Of a stretch of DNA of 64,000 bases, positions 9,301-19,683 are shown in pieces; position 1 is the first letter of the stretch; every line of letters starts with the position of its first letter. The stretch comes from Marsupella aquatica (Eukaryota > Marchantiophyta), in NCBI GenBank assembly GCA_973895155.1, contig OZ316899.1:2976001-3040000 (forward strand), written 5' to 3'. The position numbers were made by a program, and so were the translations under genes. Below the pieces are notes generated by a model. That model searched no databases. It was not told the origin of the DNA and was given only the letters and a program-made list of their open reading frames with translations.

Positions 9301-12300
9301 CTACTTCAATAAGGGGGGCAAGCCGCTCCGCTTACGATAGCTTGCAAGGATATTGGGACTGTGTTTTAGATTATCTTCGGGCTCCCATGTGCTTTCCGTT
9401 TGGTCGTATCCAGACCATTTAACCAAATATTCAAGCATTTGCTTTCCGAGTCGACACTTGTATCGGTGATCAAGAATAGTCTCCACGACGTACTCCTCCA
9501 CATCATCAACAAGCAAGGCATCGGGCCGGAGGACTTGTTGCCGATTTGGGTCCAAATCCTTTACAAATTTCTTGAGTCGGCTCACATGGTAACTTTTTCC
9601 CGTTCCTCTTGAACCGGGCATGTCCAAAACTACAGAGACTGGATTATCCTTGTGGGCCCATCGCAAGATGCGATAGGGTCCTGCGTACCGGGGTGCCAAC
9701 TTCCGACTTATCTTATCGTTGTATTGTTCGGGTCTCAATTGCAACCAGACGCTCTCCCCAATTTTGAAGCTCACCTGGCGTCGATGCTTGTCCCCTTGCT
9801 CCTTGTATCGACTTTGGGCAAGGGTCATCCCCTTGGTGGCTGCTTCCACCACTAGACGCCGCTCTCGAATGAATTCGTCTGCTGCAGGAACCTTGCTTTC
9901 CGTTCGCCAAGTATTAGGATTTATGAACCAGGCCGGAGCTCTAGGTTTCCGGCCTGTGGCCAAAAAGAACGGTGAAAATCCTGTCACCGTATGCGTGGTC
10001 GAGTTATACCGAAACTCGGCCATAGTTAAGTGCGTTGACCAATCTTTTTGGTCAGCACTCACAAAATGGCGTAAATACTCCTCAAGGACCAAATTCAGGC
10101 GTTCAGTCTGCCCATCGGTTTCATGATGGTAAGCGGACCCTCTGGTAAGGTCTGTGCCTGATAACCGGAATAAAGTTTTCCAGAAATGACCCGTGAATTT
10201 GGAGTCACGATCAGACAAGATGTGCAAAGGCAATCCCCAAAGTCTGAAGACGTGATTAAACACCATTGATGCTACTTCCCGTGCCGAAACTGTCTTGCGC
10301 GTAGGAAGGAAATATGCCATCTTAGAAAAACGATCGACGATTGTTAAGATGACATCATAGCTATGGGATGATGGAAGACCTTGGATAAAATCCATGGAGA
10401 TGGACTCCCAAGGTCCGGAAGCCACGGGTAAGGGTTGCAAGAGTCCTCCTTTTGCCTTGTAAACCGTTCGGTTTTTCTGGCATGAGTAACAACTTTGCAC
10501 ATGTTGGAGTACTGAATTTTTCATGTCTGGCCAATACACGTCGCGGGACATACTTGAATAAGTAGAACGTTGTCCCCCATGCCCACCCCAAGGCGAGTCA
10601 TGGTACTTTCTCAGAACCTCTAATCTGAATGACTCAGGAATGTAGACGCGACTTTGTTTGTATCGCCATAAATTGACATTATATTTCTTGTCCAACACCC
10701 AAGACACGTGCCGTATCTTTCCTTGGACACCCCCCTTTTGTTGCCAGTCTTGCGCAAGTCGGTCGTCCGCATATTGGGCAGCCAAGAGCATGGGCCATTC
10801 GGTTTCTAGCATTAAAATGCCATTGGCACGATGATGCTCTTGCCTGGAAAGTGCATCAGCAGCCTTATTAATAGTCCCTGGGACATGTTGTACTTCGAAG
10901 TCAAAGTCTGCAAGGAACATTTGCCAGCGCATTTCTTTGGGACTCAATCGAGGCTTAGAATTGAAGTACCCTGCTGGCGAGCTATCTGAATGGACCACAA
11001 ACTTAGGGCCGTTACGTAGATAGAACTCCCACTTTTTGATTGCATGGATGACGGCATACAATTCACGTTCTGGGGTGATCCAATGATTCTCTAGCTTACA
11101 AGACTCAAAAGCTATTGGGCGCCCGTCTTGATGAAGGCAAGCGCCAATAGCAAAATCAGAGGCATCGGTCCATATCTCAAATGGTTTTCCAACTTCCGGT
11201 AATTTGAGAACCGGAGGAGTCACCATGCGGCGCTTAAGTTCAAGAAATGCTATTTCGCAATCTTGGGTCCAAACAAACACTTTATTTTTCATTGTTAACA
11301 TTGTTAACGGTCTAGAAAGGCGTGCAAAGCCTTGGATGTAACGTCGATAAAAACCCACAAATCCCAAAAAGGACCTGACCTGTTTGGCACTTGCGGGTCT
11401 TTCCCAATCACGGATATCAACGAGTTTGTCATGGCTTGGTTTGATGCCATCCTCGGTAAAGGTGTGCCCTAAAAATTGGATTTCATTCATGGCAAACTCA
11501 CATTTGCTGGGTTTAGCAAAGAGATGAGCTTTGCGCAAGCGCCGAAGCACTTCCTTTAGTAATTGCTCATGCTCCTCCACGGTTTTTGAATAAATCAAGA
11601 TGTCGTCAATGAAGACAACCACTCCTTGATCCAACAAATCATGAAAAATTGTGTTCATCATTTTCATGAACGTGGCTGTGGCATTGCATAATCCAAATGG
11701 CATTACCAAATACTCGAAGGATCCAAACCTGGTACGCATGGCGGTTTTATATTCATCGCCTTTTGCCATACGAATCTGATAATAACCGGATCGTAAGTCT
11801 ACCTTAGAAAACTTCCTAGCACCTGAGAGCGAGTCAAATAAATCATCCATATGAGGTAGCGGATAGCGATTCTTCACCGTTTGTTTGTTGAGGGCTCGAT
11901 AATCAGCACAAAGTCGTAAGGTCCCGTCTTTCTTGGCCACAAATAGCGCGGGTGCACCATAAGGACTCTTACTAGGCCTGATAAATCCTTGATTAATCAA
12001 TTCCTCCAATGCTTCCTTGAGCATTCCACGTTCGTTCAAGTTCAAACGGTAAGGGGCCTTCGCTTGAGGAGCCGAACCCGGTTCCAGCTCAACTTGGTGA
12101 TCAACTTCTCTCCGTGGAGGTAATCCCTGAGGTAACTTTTGCGACAAGACATCACTGAATTCCTCCAAAATTTCAGGAATTCGTCCGCAATCGGGGCCAA
12201 TCGTTGCTGTCTTAGACTTATTCATAGAGCTCTTAGTTGGATGGAGATGAAAAAAGAAACATTCATGTCCACCCTTGAAGTCCTTCCACCATTGCTTGGC

Positions 12301-14352
12301 CGAAATACAAGGGGTCAACCATGACACTGTACTTACTTGGAGAAACTTTTCTTTATTCTCAGAAATTTCATGTACAATGATGGGATTACCTCCCGTACTC
12401 GGGAAAATCAGCAATTCCTTGCTAGGTTGAAGAGTAATATTATGCTTACGGAGGTAGCCTATAGACAATATAAAGTCTACCTCCAAGCCATCTAAAACAA
12501 AGAACCTTTCCTGGCTTACAAAATTCCTATCTTCGCCAACAACTTCTACTTTGAGATGTTTGACTACTTGTGAAACTAATCCTTGGGTGTCATTGGCAAA
12601 CTTACACACCAAGGGATCTAACAACTCGTGCACTGTTGCTCCGCTGCGTTCGACTGCCGCCTTGCTTATGAAGTTGGCAGTCGCACCTGAATCAATCAAA
12701 GCAACACCCCGACAATTGTTAGCTAACGTTTCAATTAGGATAAGTTTGGCAGGATCGTCTACCTTTGCATCAATAATCTTCTCTAGCAACACTTCGTCTA
12801 TATCAGTGATGGAATTACCGTCAGGAGCTCTAGCATCTAACAGAGGATTGGTTAGAGCGATACTCACCTTAATGCTTTTAGCCCCCGCATCCAAATTAGG
12901 TTTGGCGCCCTTGCGTGGACACTCCTTACTTAGATGACCAGGCTCGCCACATTCGAAGCAAAGCCCTTCCAACTTGCGCTTTTCCTTGATTGCTTCACAT
13001 TTTGCTTTTTCAGATGATGATTGACCTGGCCTGGGCAAAAACTTCCGTCCACGTTTGGGGTGGACGGAAGGTCCATGAGAGTTTGCACCTGAACTCGGTC
13101 GCTCTGGTTGCTTACGCTTAGCCCCAAAAACTTTGAGTTTCTTACTCTCCGCCAGCTCGGATTGCTCTTTGCCACCAACCTTAGCCAAACCAGGACGATT
13201 GTTCACCAATGTCGTGGCTCGGTCAAAGGCATTAGTGAGTTGTTTAAACTCATGCTGCCTATCTTGCAATTTCTCGCGGAGCAACGGTGGAAGCTTGACA
13301 ATGAAATTATGCAATTGCGTTGAAAGGGTTTCATCCCCTTCTGGAATACACGCCAATTGCATCTGATAGTAGGCGATATACTTCTGTATATCGCCTCTAT
13401 AAGTCATTTCAGAGACACACTTCTTTGCATGTCGCTCCGGATACTTGGTGGTGACATTGAGCCGGAGACCTTCAACCATGTCTTTCCAAACGAGCGGTTG
13501 ACCACTAGCCTCGAGGGTCTTTGCCCAAGACTTGTACCAAGTTAAGGCATACTCTCGCAGATACGGGGCGGCAGCGGAGGCCCAAGTGGATGGGGCAGCA
13601 CATGCTTGGAGATGGATCTCCATAGTAGTGAGCCATTGCCGAAACTTTTGTCCACTTTGTTCATAGGCTCCATCATAAGTCGGGGGTGTGGGCAACTGAT
13701 TGACTTGCACCATACCCCGTCTATTAGGCCAGTCACCCTCGTCGCTTTTGGCAAGTTCTTTGCCCAAGTTTAAAATGTAAATTAACTGGGCATTTTTGTC
13801 AACATCAAGCGCCAAATAAATTTGGCGCTGCTCGGCGGTTAGCTGGTCCAAGAAGGTCACGGGCCTACTTGCTAACATGGTTGTGCCTGATGAATGTCTC
13901 TCCTTTGGTCTCCTTTCTCGAGTCCCTGGTTCCTCCTCTAAAAAGGCTTCCTTGATTGGTGGGGGCTCAGAATCACCCGCAATGTCCTCACCATCAAGCC
14001 CCAGATTGTCCATAATCAAATCATCATCCTGCTCATCATCTGAAAAGTCAAGCTCGTGAGCGGCAGGGCTAACTTCCTCTTTTTCAAAGTAGTCAGCCCG
14101 CGGATCGCCAAGGCTTGCGATGCTAGCGGGGGTCGTATCAATTGCCTTAATCTTACGTCGCTGTCCAGAGATTTCCGACAAAGTAAGAGGGTCAGAATGA
14201 AGCCCCCCTACTGACGTCCCACTCATTGGAGTGAATGGAGGGGCCTGAGCCACTTCAACCATTGATTTTGGCTTGATACGTCGCTTTCGCCCTTCCCCCT
14301 TGGCCATCCCAAGATCGATTGCAAATGCTTTCAGTCGCACCACCAAGCCCAA
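9301..14352 (-). CDS. gag-pol: Chromovirus gag-pol polyprotein with C-terminal chromodomain
   Basis: A single uninterrupted 1683-codon frame. Order: capsid region; CCHC knuckle CFECGEPGHLSKEC (near residue 465); aspartic protease LIDSGATANF (near 552); reverse transcriptase with FIDD (near 914); RNase H (TDASDFAIGACL); integrase with HHCC finger (HDSPWGGH...CYSCQK, near 1250-1300) and DDE core (MDFIQGL, SDRDSKF, DGQTERLN, near 1320-1416); and a terminal chromodomain (YVVETILDHR...YLVKWSGYD...TWEPEDNL, near 1620-1670). Chromodomains in this group are known to steer integration toward marked chromatin. An alternative start is Met16 (about 14307), which begins a very basic stretch. No lesion seen; gag and pol are fused without a stop or frameshift. 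Confidence 0.95.
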   Translation of the reverse strand: MGLVVRLKAFAIDLGMAKGEGRKRRIKPKSMVEVAQAPPFTPMSGTSVGGLHSDPLTLSEISGQRRKIKAIDTTPASIASLGDPRADYFEKEEVSPAAHELDFSDDEQDDDLIMDNLGLDGEDIAGDSEPPPIKEAFLEEEPGTRERRPKERHSSGTTMLASRPVTFLDQLTAEQRQIYLALDVDKNAQLIYILNLGKELAKSDEGDWPNRRGMVQVNQLPTPPTYDGAYEQSGQKFRQWLTTMEIHLQACAAPSTWASAAAPYLREYALTWYKSWAKTLEASGQPLVWKDMVEGLRLNVTTKYPERHAKKCVSEMTYRGDIQKYIAYYQMQLACIPEGDETLSTQLHNFIVKLPPLLREKLQDRQHEFKQLTNAFDRATTLVNNRPGLAKVGGKEQSELAESKKLKVFGAKRKQPERPSSGANSHGPSVHPKRGRKFLPRPGQSSSEKAKCEAIKEKRKLEGLCFECGEPGHLSKECPRKGAKPNLDAGAKSIKVSIALTNPLLDARAPDGNSITDIDEVLLEKIIDAKVDDPAKLILIETLANNCRGVALIDSGATANFISKAAVERSGATVHELLDPLVCKFANDTQGLVSQVVKHLKVEVVGEDRNFVSQERFFVLDGLEVDFILSIGYLRKHNITLQPSKELLIFPSTGGNPIIVHEISENKEKFLQVSTVSWLTPCISAKQWWKDFKGGHECFFFHLHPTKSSMNKSKTATIGPDCGRIPEILEEFSDVLSQKLPQGLPPRREVDHQVELEPGSAPQAKAPYRLNLNERGMLKEALEELINQGFIRPSKSPYGAPALFVAKKDGTLRLCADYRALNKQTVKNRYPLPHMDDLFDSLSGARKFSKVDLRSGYYQIRMAKGDEYKTAMRTRFGSFEYLVMPFGLCNATATFMKMMNTIFHDLLDQGVVVFIDDILIYSKTVEEHEQLLKEVLRRLRKAHLFAKPSKCEFAMNEIQFLGHTFTEDGIKPSHDKLVDIRDWERPASAKQVRSFLGFVGFYRRYIQGFARLSRPLTMLTMKNKVFVWTQDCEIAFLELKRRMVTPPVLKLPEVGKPFEIWTDASDFAIGACLHQDGRPIAFESCKLENHWITPERELYAVIHAIKKWEFYLRNGPKFVVHSDSSPAGYFNSKPRLSPKEMRWQMFLADFDFEVQHVPGTINKAADALSRQEHHRANGILMLETEWPMLLAAQYADDRLAQDWQQKGGVQGKIRHVSWVLDKKYNVNLWRYKQSRVYIPESFRLEVLRKYHDSPWGGHGGQRSTYSSMSRDVYWPDMKNSVLQHVQSCYSCQKNRTVYKAKGGLLQPLPVASGPWESISMDFIQGLPSSHSYDVILTIVDRFSKMAYFLPTRKTVSAREVASMVFNHVFRLWGLPLHILSDRDSKFTGHFWKTLFRLSGTDLTRGSAYHHETDGQTERLNLVLEEYLRHFVSADQKDWSTHLTMAEFRYNSTTHTVTGFSPFFLATGRKPRAPAWFINPNTWRTESKVPAADEFIRERRLVVEAATKGMTLAQSRYKEQGDKHRRQVSFKIGESVWLQLRPEQYNDKISRKLAPRYAGPYRILRWAHKDNPVSVVLDMPGSRGTGKSYHVSRLKKFVKDLDPNRQQVLRPDALLVDDVEEYVVETILDHRYKCRLGKQMLEYLVKWSGYDQTESTWEPEDNLKHSPNILASYRKRSGLPPLLK

Positions 14353-14446
14353 GCCGTTAAGATAAGGCCCCGCAAAAAAAAATGTTTATTTTCTTTTGGA
14401 TTCTGACTTAACTTGACGTTTGGCCCCGGCGTCTATGAAAGCGTAT

Positions 14447-14458
14447 GCTCTGATACCA
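14447..14458 (-). other. Primer-binding site, initiator tRNA-Met type
   Basis: On the minus strand TGGTATCAGAGC lies two bases (TG) inside the 5' LTR end at 14461. This is the classic plant retrotransposon primer site complementary to initiator tRNA-Met. It fixes the element's orientation and the LTR boundary. Confidence 0.95.
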
Positions 14459-14460
14459 CA

Positions 14461-16572
14461 AGTGGTGGCCTTCCCACCACGTGCCCGTCCAAACTCGTTT
14501 CTCAGCCTTGAAACAAGTCGAACCTTGCACTAACACGGAATGTTGTGGCAAGTTCTCCCCGACTATACTCCTTGTCGTTAGCGACCCCTCCCATACGAAG
14601 CCGCACTTGCCCTCGTCAGCACAACCGTCGCTCAACGGTCTTTGCTATCTGCACAAGCAACCAACCAACCGGTAAGAACTTGTCTTGATCTCGGAACTCC
14701 CAAGACCATTGTCTTGCCTCAAGCTCAACAGTCGTTAGTAAGTAGGTCAGCGGATAGAGCCTCCCAGGTCCGCATAGCCTTGCCATAAGCTGAAACTAAG
14801 GTCAACATCACTGTTCGTCCAGAACAGTCTATCTACCGGATGTCGCCCAAGATTCCCCACTTTCTACCCGTCAATGGCTGACCGCCCTGCCTCCAGGACA
14901 TGCCCATGGCCCAAACTCAGTTTGTCACAAACTAGTAGTAACACGCCGGGACCATTCAGTTTCTCGATCTTAGCCACCTCTCTGCGAAACCGGGTTCCAC
15001 TCAACCTCTCACCATGCATCGGGACCAGATCTCAATGGCAGCCCCCAGAGTCTACTTGGTTCTACCTCTCCAACATCAGGTCCCCGTGGGAACCAAATGC
15101 GGTTTGGTCACTGTTCGACTTCGGATCGGCAAGAGGGACTCCCCCCATTGCAAGCCTCAAAACCAAAATCATCCAATGCACAATCAGAGAGCACCATGAG
15201 GTAGCTTTCTTCATTAGCTTTCCAACGAGCCCAAGAACTCCCCCAACGGAGATCCGGTCGTCGAGTTATGTTTGTTTCCGCTTCAAAACTCGAAACGACG
15301 TATCTTCGTCGATCGCGATCAGCTCGAGCTCAAACTTGAGAGGACCACTCCCCTCATATATGCTTCTGGGGACCTGCCACCCCCGGACCAGCTTTGGTCC
15401 CCTATCTTTGGCCCCCTACCCGAGGGTCCGTGGGCCCCGCCACTTAGCTCGAAACGAAGATAATCGAAAATCTTCCGTAACTTGGCCTCGAGCGCAAATT
15501 GTGGCATAAGGGGCTAAAAGTTACGGCCCTAACCCCGCTCTGGTCCAGGCAACCCCCCCTGGTCCAGGCAACCCCTTCTTGGTCCATCGATGCGCGGCGA
15601 CTCTAATCGAGTCTAAATCGGCCATAATTTTTGGCCCCTAGGTCCGTTGGCCAAAAAATATGCGGCCCCATGATCGGGCTCATGTGGGGCTTCTCAGGCC
15701 CCTATGGTGATCCGTTGGAAAAATAATTCATTTTTCCGTGATCGGCAACGGGCCCAAACTACAAGTATGCGGCTTGAGTCGGCCATAACTTTTGGCCCCA
15801 GGGTCCGTTGGCCGAGAAATATGCGGCCCCATGATTGGGCTCATGTAGGGCTTCTCGGGCCCCTATGGTGATCCGTTGGAAAAATAGTTCATTTTTCCAC
15901 GATCGGCAACGGGCCCAAACTACAAGTATGCGGCTTGAGTCGGCCATAACTTTTGGCCCCTGGGTCCGTTGGCCAAGAAATATGCGGCCCCATGATTGGG
16001 CTCATGAAGGGCTTCTCGGGCCTCTATGGTGATCCGTTGGAAAAATAGTTCATTTTTCCATGATCGGCAACGGGCCCAAACTACAAGCATGCGGCTTGAG
16101 TCGGTCATAACTTTTGGCCCCTGGGTCCGTTGGCCGAGAAATATGCGGCCCCATGATCGGGCTCATGTGGGGCTTCTCGGGCCCCTATGGCGATCCGTTG
16201 GAAAAATAGTTCATTTTTCCATGATCGGCAACGGGCCCAAACTACAAGCATGCAGCTTGAGTCGGCCATAACTTTTGGCCCCTGGGTCCGTTGGCCGAGA
16301 AATATGCGGCCCCATGATCGGGCTCATGTGGGGCTTCTCGGGCCCCTATGGTGATCCATCAGAAAAATAGATCATATTTCCGTGATCGGCAATGGGCCCA
16401 ATAAAGTTAATTGGAGCGCGCTTTTCTCAAGTCTTGTCCTTGCTCTTACTAGCCTCCTCTTTGTTAGTCGCATCCCTAATGGCCATGATGGTAGCAAATC
16501 TAAGAGGGGCTCAACGCTGGAGTTAGGCAACGCCGGAGCAAATACGAGTAGGTGAAAGTTGTATTCGCGACT
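14461..16572 (-). repeat. Chromovirus 5' LTR (2112 bp)
   Basis: Partner of 6758-8869, same length, about eight substitutions. It contains the promoter-side LTR for the polyprotein. It also carries the 161-bp tandem units at 15619-16401 (offset 7703 from the other LTR). I could not confidently place a TATA box or start site. Confidence 0.95.
15619..16401. repeat. 161-bp tandem repeat, about 4.9 units, in 5' LTR
   Basis: Same array as 7916-8698. The unit number is identical in both LTRs, as expected when both are copied from one template at insertion with no later expansion or contraction. Confidence 0.95.
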
Positions 16573-16577
16573 GATGG

Positions 16578-16620
16578 CCGTTCCCATTCGGGCGGCTCTG
16601 GCAAGCGTGCCAGGCATTAG
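16578..16620 (+). CDS. 3' tail of family-A ORF3 (copy 1)
   Basis: Last 43 bases of the ORF3 interrupted at 6757, after the right GATGG duplication. The encoded end (RSHSGGSGKRARH, stop TAG 16618-16620) matches the C-terminus of the third copy (RSHSDGSGKRTRH). This confirms that the 9.8-kb element was inserted into a formerly continuous frame. Confidence 0.85.
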
Positions 16621-16681
16621 CGGCGGAGTAGGAATAGATTAGGATTAGGATTGGCTTAGTCAGGCTCTTGGGACAGGCACC

Positions 16682-17517
16682 TGCCTTAGGTACAGCAGCG
16701 CTGCCCTGCTGTCCAGCCTGCGTAAATTAGGATCTTCTAATAAGACACAGCCGTTTTCTGGCCTGACTGTCAGCTTAGTTAGGACCTTAGTCAGCGAATC
16801 TTCGGCGAGAGGACACCCCGTTCCTCGGCTCTTAGTATTTAGTGCACCCCTCGGTAGAGGCAGGGGGGGTTTTTAGTTTCAGAGTCGGACATCCGCGGGA
16901 CATGCGGGGAGTCCCGACCTCTGGGAATGACAGAGTACCAAGGGGAGGGGGTAGGACTAAGCTCGCCGGGCGAGTGTGGAGCCGGGCTCCGTTGTAGTGT
17001 GCACCCTCGGCCTTGAACCTGTGCATTCCAGGGCTGTCGTGTCAACTAAGTGTACGCATATGTTCCCTTTGTAGTAAAATCCTTTCCCATCATTTTCCTT
17101 CGTGTAAATCGAGATTGTATGCATGTGTGCGCATATGTGTGTGGGTTTCTCGTATATGGGTGGCAGCGCCAGGCCGAACGCACTACCCGAGACGTGCACA
17201 GGGTGCAGCCTGCGGGTAAGTGGTTGCGAGCACGGGTTGAGGACCTGTATCATCGAATCCGGATCGAAGGCGGACAGCACGAAGGCTTAGAAGCCCTTAA
17301 GCCGGGGTCGATCCTGCTATCGACTAAGGTACGTTCCGGCGGCGGAACACAAACCATACCTAGGAGGTGTTCGTATTTAGCAGTATGCGCACTTAGCGCT
17401 AGTTTACGAGAATAAGGTGCATTACGTGCTTCCCTTCCTGCCCGAACCCTCAGATTTACGAGGGATGTGCCCGTCTAAGCTGAAGTCTGAGTTAAGGCCG
17501 AAGCCTACGACGTGACA
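16682..17517 (+). repeat. Family-A LTR, copy 1 (3' LTR of the first element)
   Basis: About 836 bp following ORF3. It is related to the LTRs at 18857-19683 and 62707-63532. The end GTGACA at 17517 matches the other copies; the start (TGCC near 16682) is less sure because this copy is the most diverged at its left edge. It holds the block GTTCCGGCGGCGGAACAC...ATACCTAGG (17333-17375). 16621-16681 is the short 3' untranslated stretch between ORF3 and the LTR. Confidence 0.75.
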
Positions 17518-18220
17518 CAGTGGAACACACTTCCTCAATAACACCGTAGCCCAGCTTACAGAGCGTTACCTAGTCAAGCACCGCAGGACTACCCCGTATC
17601 ATCCTAAAGCCAATGGGCTGACCCAGAGAGCCAATGGTATCATTGGGAAGATCCTCAACAAGATAGTAGCCGCGCATAAAATGGATTGGGATGACAAGTT
17701 GTACGCAGCGGTGTACTCATATAATCTAGCTTACAAGACTGCTACGAGTCATAGCCCGTACTTTCTCGTGTTCGGCCAACATGCGTTGGTACCCGTTGAG
17801 TTCAAAGTACACACTCCACAAGTAAGCATTCGGGATCGCCTACCCAAACCTGAAAGTTTGTTGGACCGAGCTTATCAGATGGAAGCCTTAGAAGAGGCCC
17901 AGCTACTGGCAGCTCGACATGCAGTGAATAAGCAGACAGCTTCCAAGAAGCAGCACAACAAAGGACTACAGAAGATCGACGTCGTGACGGGCGATCTAGT
18001 CCTGTTGTACGATAGTAGGTACATGTAGTTTCCAGGGAAGCTTCATACCCGTTGGTTAGGGCCTTTCCTAGTCAATCAGATCTACCCTAACGGATTGTTG
18101 GAACTTGCGACGTACGCCGACAATTTACTCCCCACGCAAGTCATTTACGATCGTGTGAAGAAGTACCACCATCAAGACGATGACGCCGATCATGATGTTT
18201 GCGAGGACGCTTCAAATTAA
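17518..18220 (+). pseudogene. Family-A integrase 3' fragment (deleted copy 2)
   Basis: Starts only 3 bp after the LTR, with TGGAACACACTTCCTC matching pol from about 3964, so primer site, gag and most of pol are missing. The reading frame is open from 17681 to a TAG at 18026-18028 where copy 1 has CAG (MQF to M-stop-F). The integrase catalytic Glu context AERANG of copy 1 reads TQRANG here (E to Q). Similarity continues past the stop to the pol end near 18218. The remnant cannot be functional. The junction sits at TGG, the same trinucleotide that starts a primer-binding site, suggesting a microhomology-mediated deletion. Confidence 0.85.
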
Positions 18221-18591
18221 GCAGGGAGCTATGTGACGCCGTCGGTACGGCGGGTAATGAGTGATTCGGCCTAACAACGCTTAGCACGCGCGTTAGGGGT
18301 ATCTTAGGCCATAATTATTAGCATAACGACAGTATTTAGGTAGTCATTATGAGTAGGAAATCATTAGTCAATAAGGGGCGTTTGTGTTTGGCCCGGCGGC
18401 AGGTTGCCATTCGCATTCCTGGGTTGCGAGCGTGTAATGGGCCCCTTCCTCGGGTCCGTATAACAAACTCAGGGAGGCAGCCACTAACACACGCTGACCC
18501 GGACTGGCAGATTGTCTTGTACACTGCAAGCATGAAAGGCTCAGCCTATAAGCGACGAGGAGGCATTGGACGACCAACGAGCTCTTAGGGG

Positions 18592-18598
18592 TATAAAA
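18592..18598 (+). promoter_or_regulatory. TATA box ahead of family-A ORF3 (copy 2)
   Basis: TATAAAA followed by CGGGG, 106 bp before the ATG at 18698, in a spacer (18221-18697) homologous to that of copy 1. Retained although the ORF behind it is almost gone. Confidence 0.55.
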
Positions 18599-18697
18599 CG
18601 GGGACCGATCCTTGGCAGGCCACCAGTTCTTTAGTTCACGCGCCAGCTTTGACCCTAGTTCTCTCACTCAGCCTCAGTCGCCGTCTATCTCCTCTTA

Positions 18698-18856
18698 ATG
18701 TCGCACACAATCCTGTCCAGTTCGGTCATACGATTTTGGACGCAGTTTCTGTCTATCGGAGGGCACTTGGCCGACTCATTAAAACACGCCAACCCGCGAT
18801 GATACAAATTGAACGCAAATACGAGAGAGCTGACCATGCATCGCATGGGGGACAAG
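18698..18856 (+). pseudogene. Family-A ORF3 N-terminal remnant (copy 2)
   Basis: Begins ATGTCGCACAC like copies 1 and 3. Homology to copy 3 breaks at about 18831, resumes for some 18 bases (ATGCATCGCATGGGG, compare 60655), then jumps to the sequence just before the LTR. Two internal deletions therefore removed nearly all of the protein, including the FGLP module and the coiled coil. Confidence 0.8.
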
Positions 18857-19683
18857 TGCCGGCCAGAAGATAGCGGCGCTGACACATTAGCCAGCCTATG
18901 TAGAATAGGTTAGACTAATAGGACAAGTAAGCACCAACTTAGTAGGGATATAAGTTAGCATAGATTCGGGCACGAGGCCAGGCCGGTCCTCAGCCCTTAG
19001 TATTTAGCGGCCCCCCTAGTAGAGGTTAGGGAGGGGGATTTTAGACTCAGAAGTTGGCCATTCGCAGTACGCACGGGGAGTCCCAAACTTGGTGAAGTAC
19101 CGGAGTACCAAGGGGAGGGTATACGACTAAGCTCGCTGGGCGAGTGCGGAGCCGGGCTCCGTTGTAGTGTATACTCCTTGGCCTTGGGCCCGATCATTCA
19201 CGAGGTGTCGGGTCAACCAAATTGTAAAGTGTATGATCATAAATGAATGAAATCCTTTCTCCTTAATTCCTTTGTGTAAATTGAGATTTCTGTTATGTAT
19301 GTATGCATGTATGAGTCTCGTGTGCAAGTATCAATGTCGGGCCGAACATGTTATGCCAACCGTGCACGGGATGCAGGATACGGGTACGGGGTTGCGAGCC
19401 CGGGTTGAGCTCTTGTACTAATGGATCCGGATCGAAGGCGGTAACACGAAGGCTTAGAAGTCCGTGAGCCGTGGTCGACCCCGTGTCAACTAAGGTACGT
19501 TTCGGCGGCGGAACACAAACTATACCTAGGAGGTGTCTGTACATAATAGTAAGCGCACTTAACGCTAGTTTACGTGAATTAGGAGCATTCCGTGCGTCCC
19601 TCCCTGGCCAAACCCTCATATTCACAAAGGATATGCCTGTCTAAGCCAAAGCCTGGGTTAAGGCCTAGGCTGACGACATGACA
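18857..19683 (+). repeat. Family-A LTR, copy 2 (827 bp)
   Basis: Starts TGCCGGCCAG, ends GACATGACA; closely matches 62707-63532 along its whole length. Contains the hairpin block TTTCGGCGGCGGAACACAAACTA (about 19500-19522). Directly abuts family-E sequence at 19684. Confidence 0.85.

Larger units (their letters stand above)
6758..16572 (-). mobile_element. Intact young Ty3/Gypsy chromovirus (9815 bp)
   Basis: Complete LTR retrotransposon in minus orientation, nested in ORF3 of the family-A element. Both LTRs are 2112 bp and differ by only about eight substitutions that I could find (roughly 0.4%). A tRNA-iMet primer-binding site lies 2 nt inside the 5' LTR, and a purine-rich tract flanks the 3' LTR. 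One uninterrupted 1683-codon gag-pol frame lies between them. Target duplication is 5 bp. LTR ends in element orientation are AGTCGCG...CCACCACT rather than the usual TG...CA. With an intact polyprotein, both LTRs, primer site and purine tract, it could be autonomous. Confidence 0.95.
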
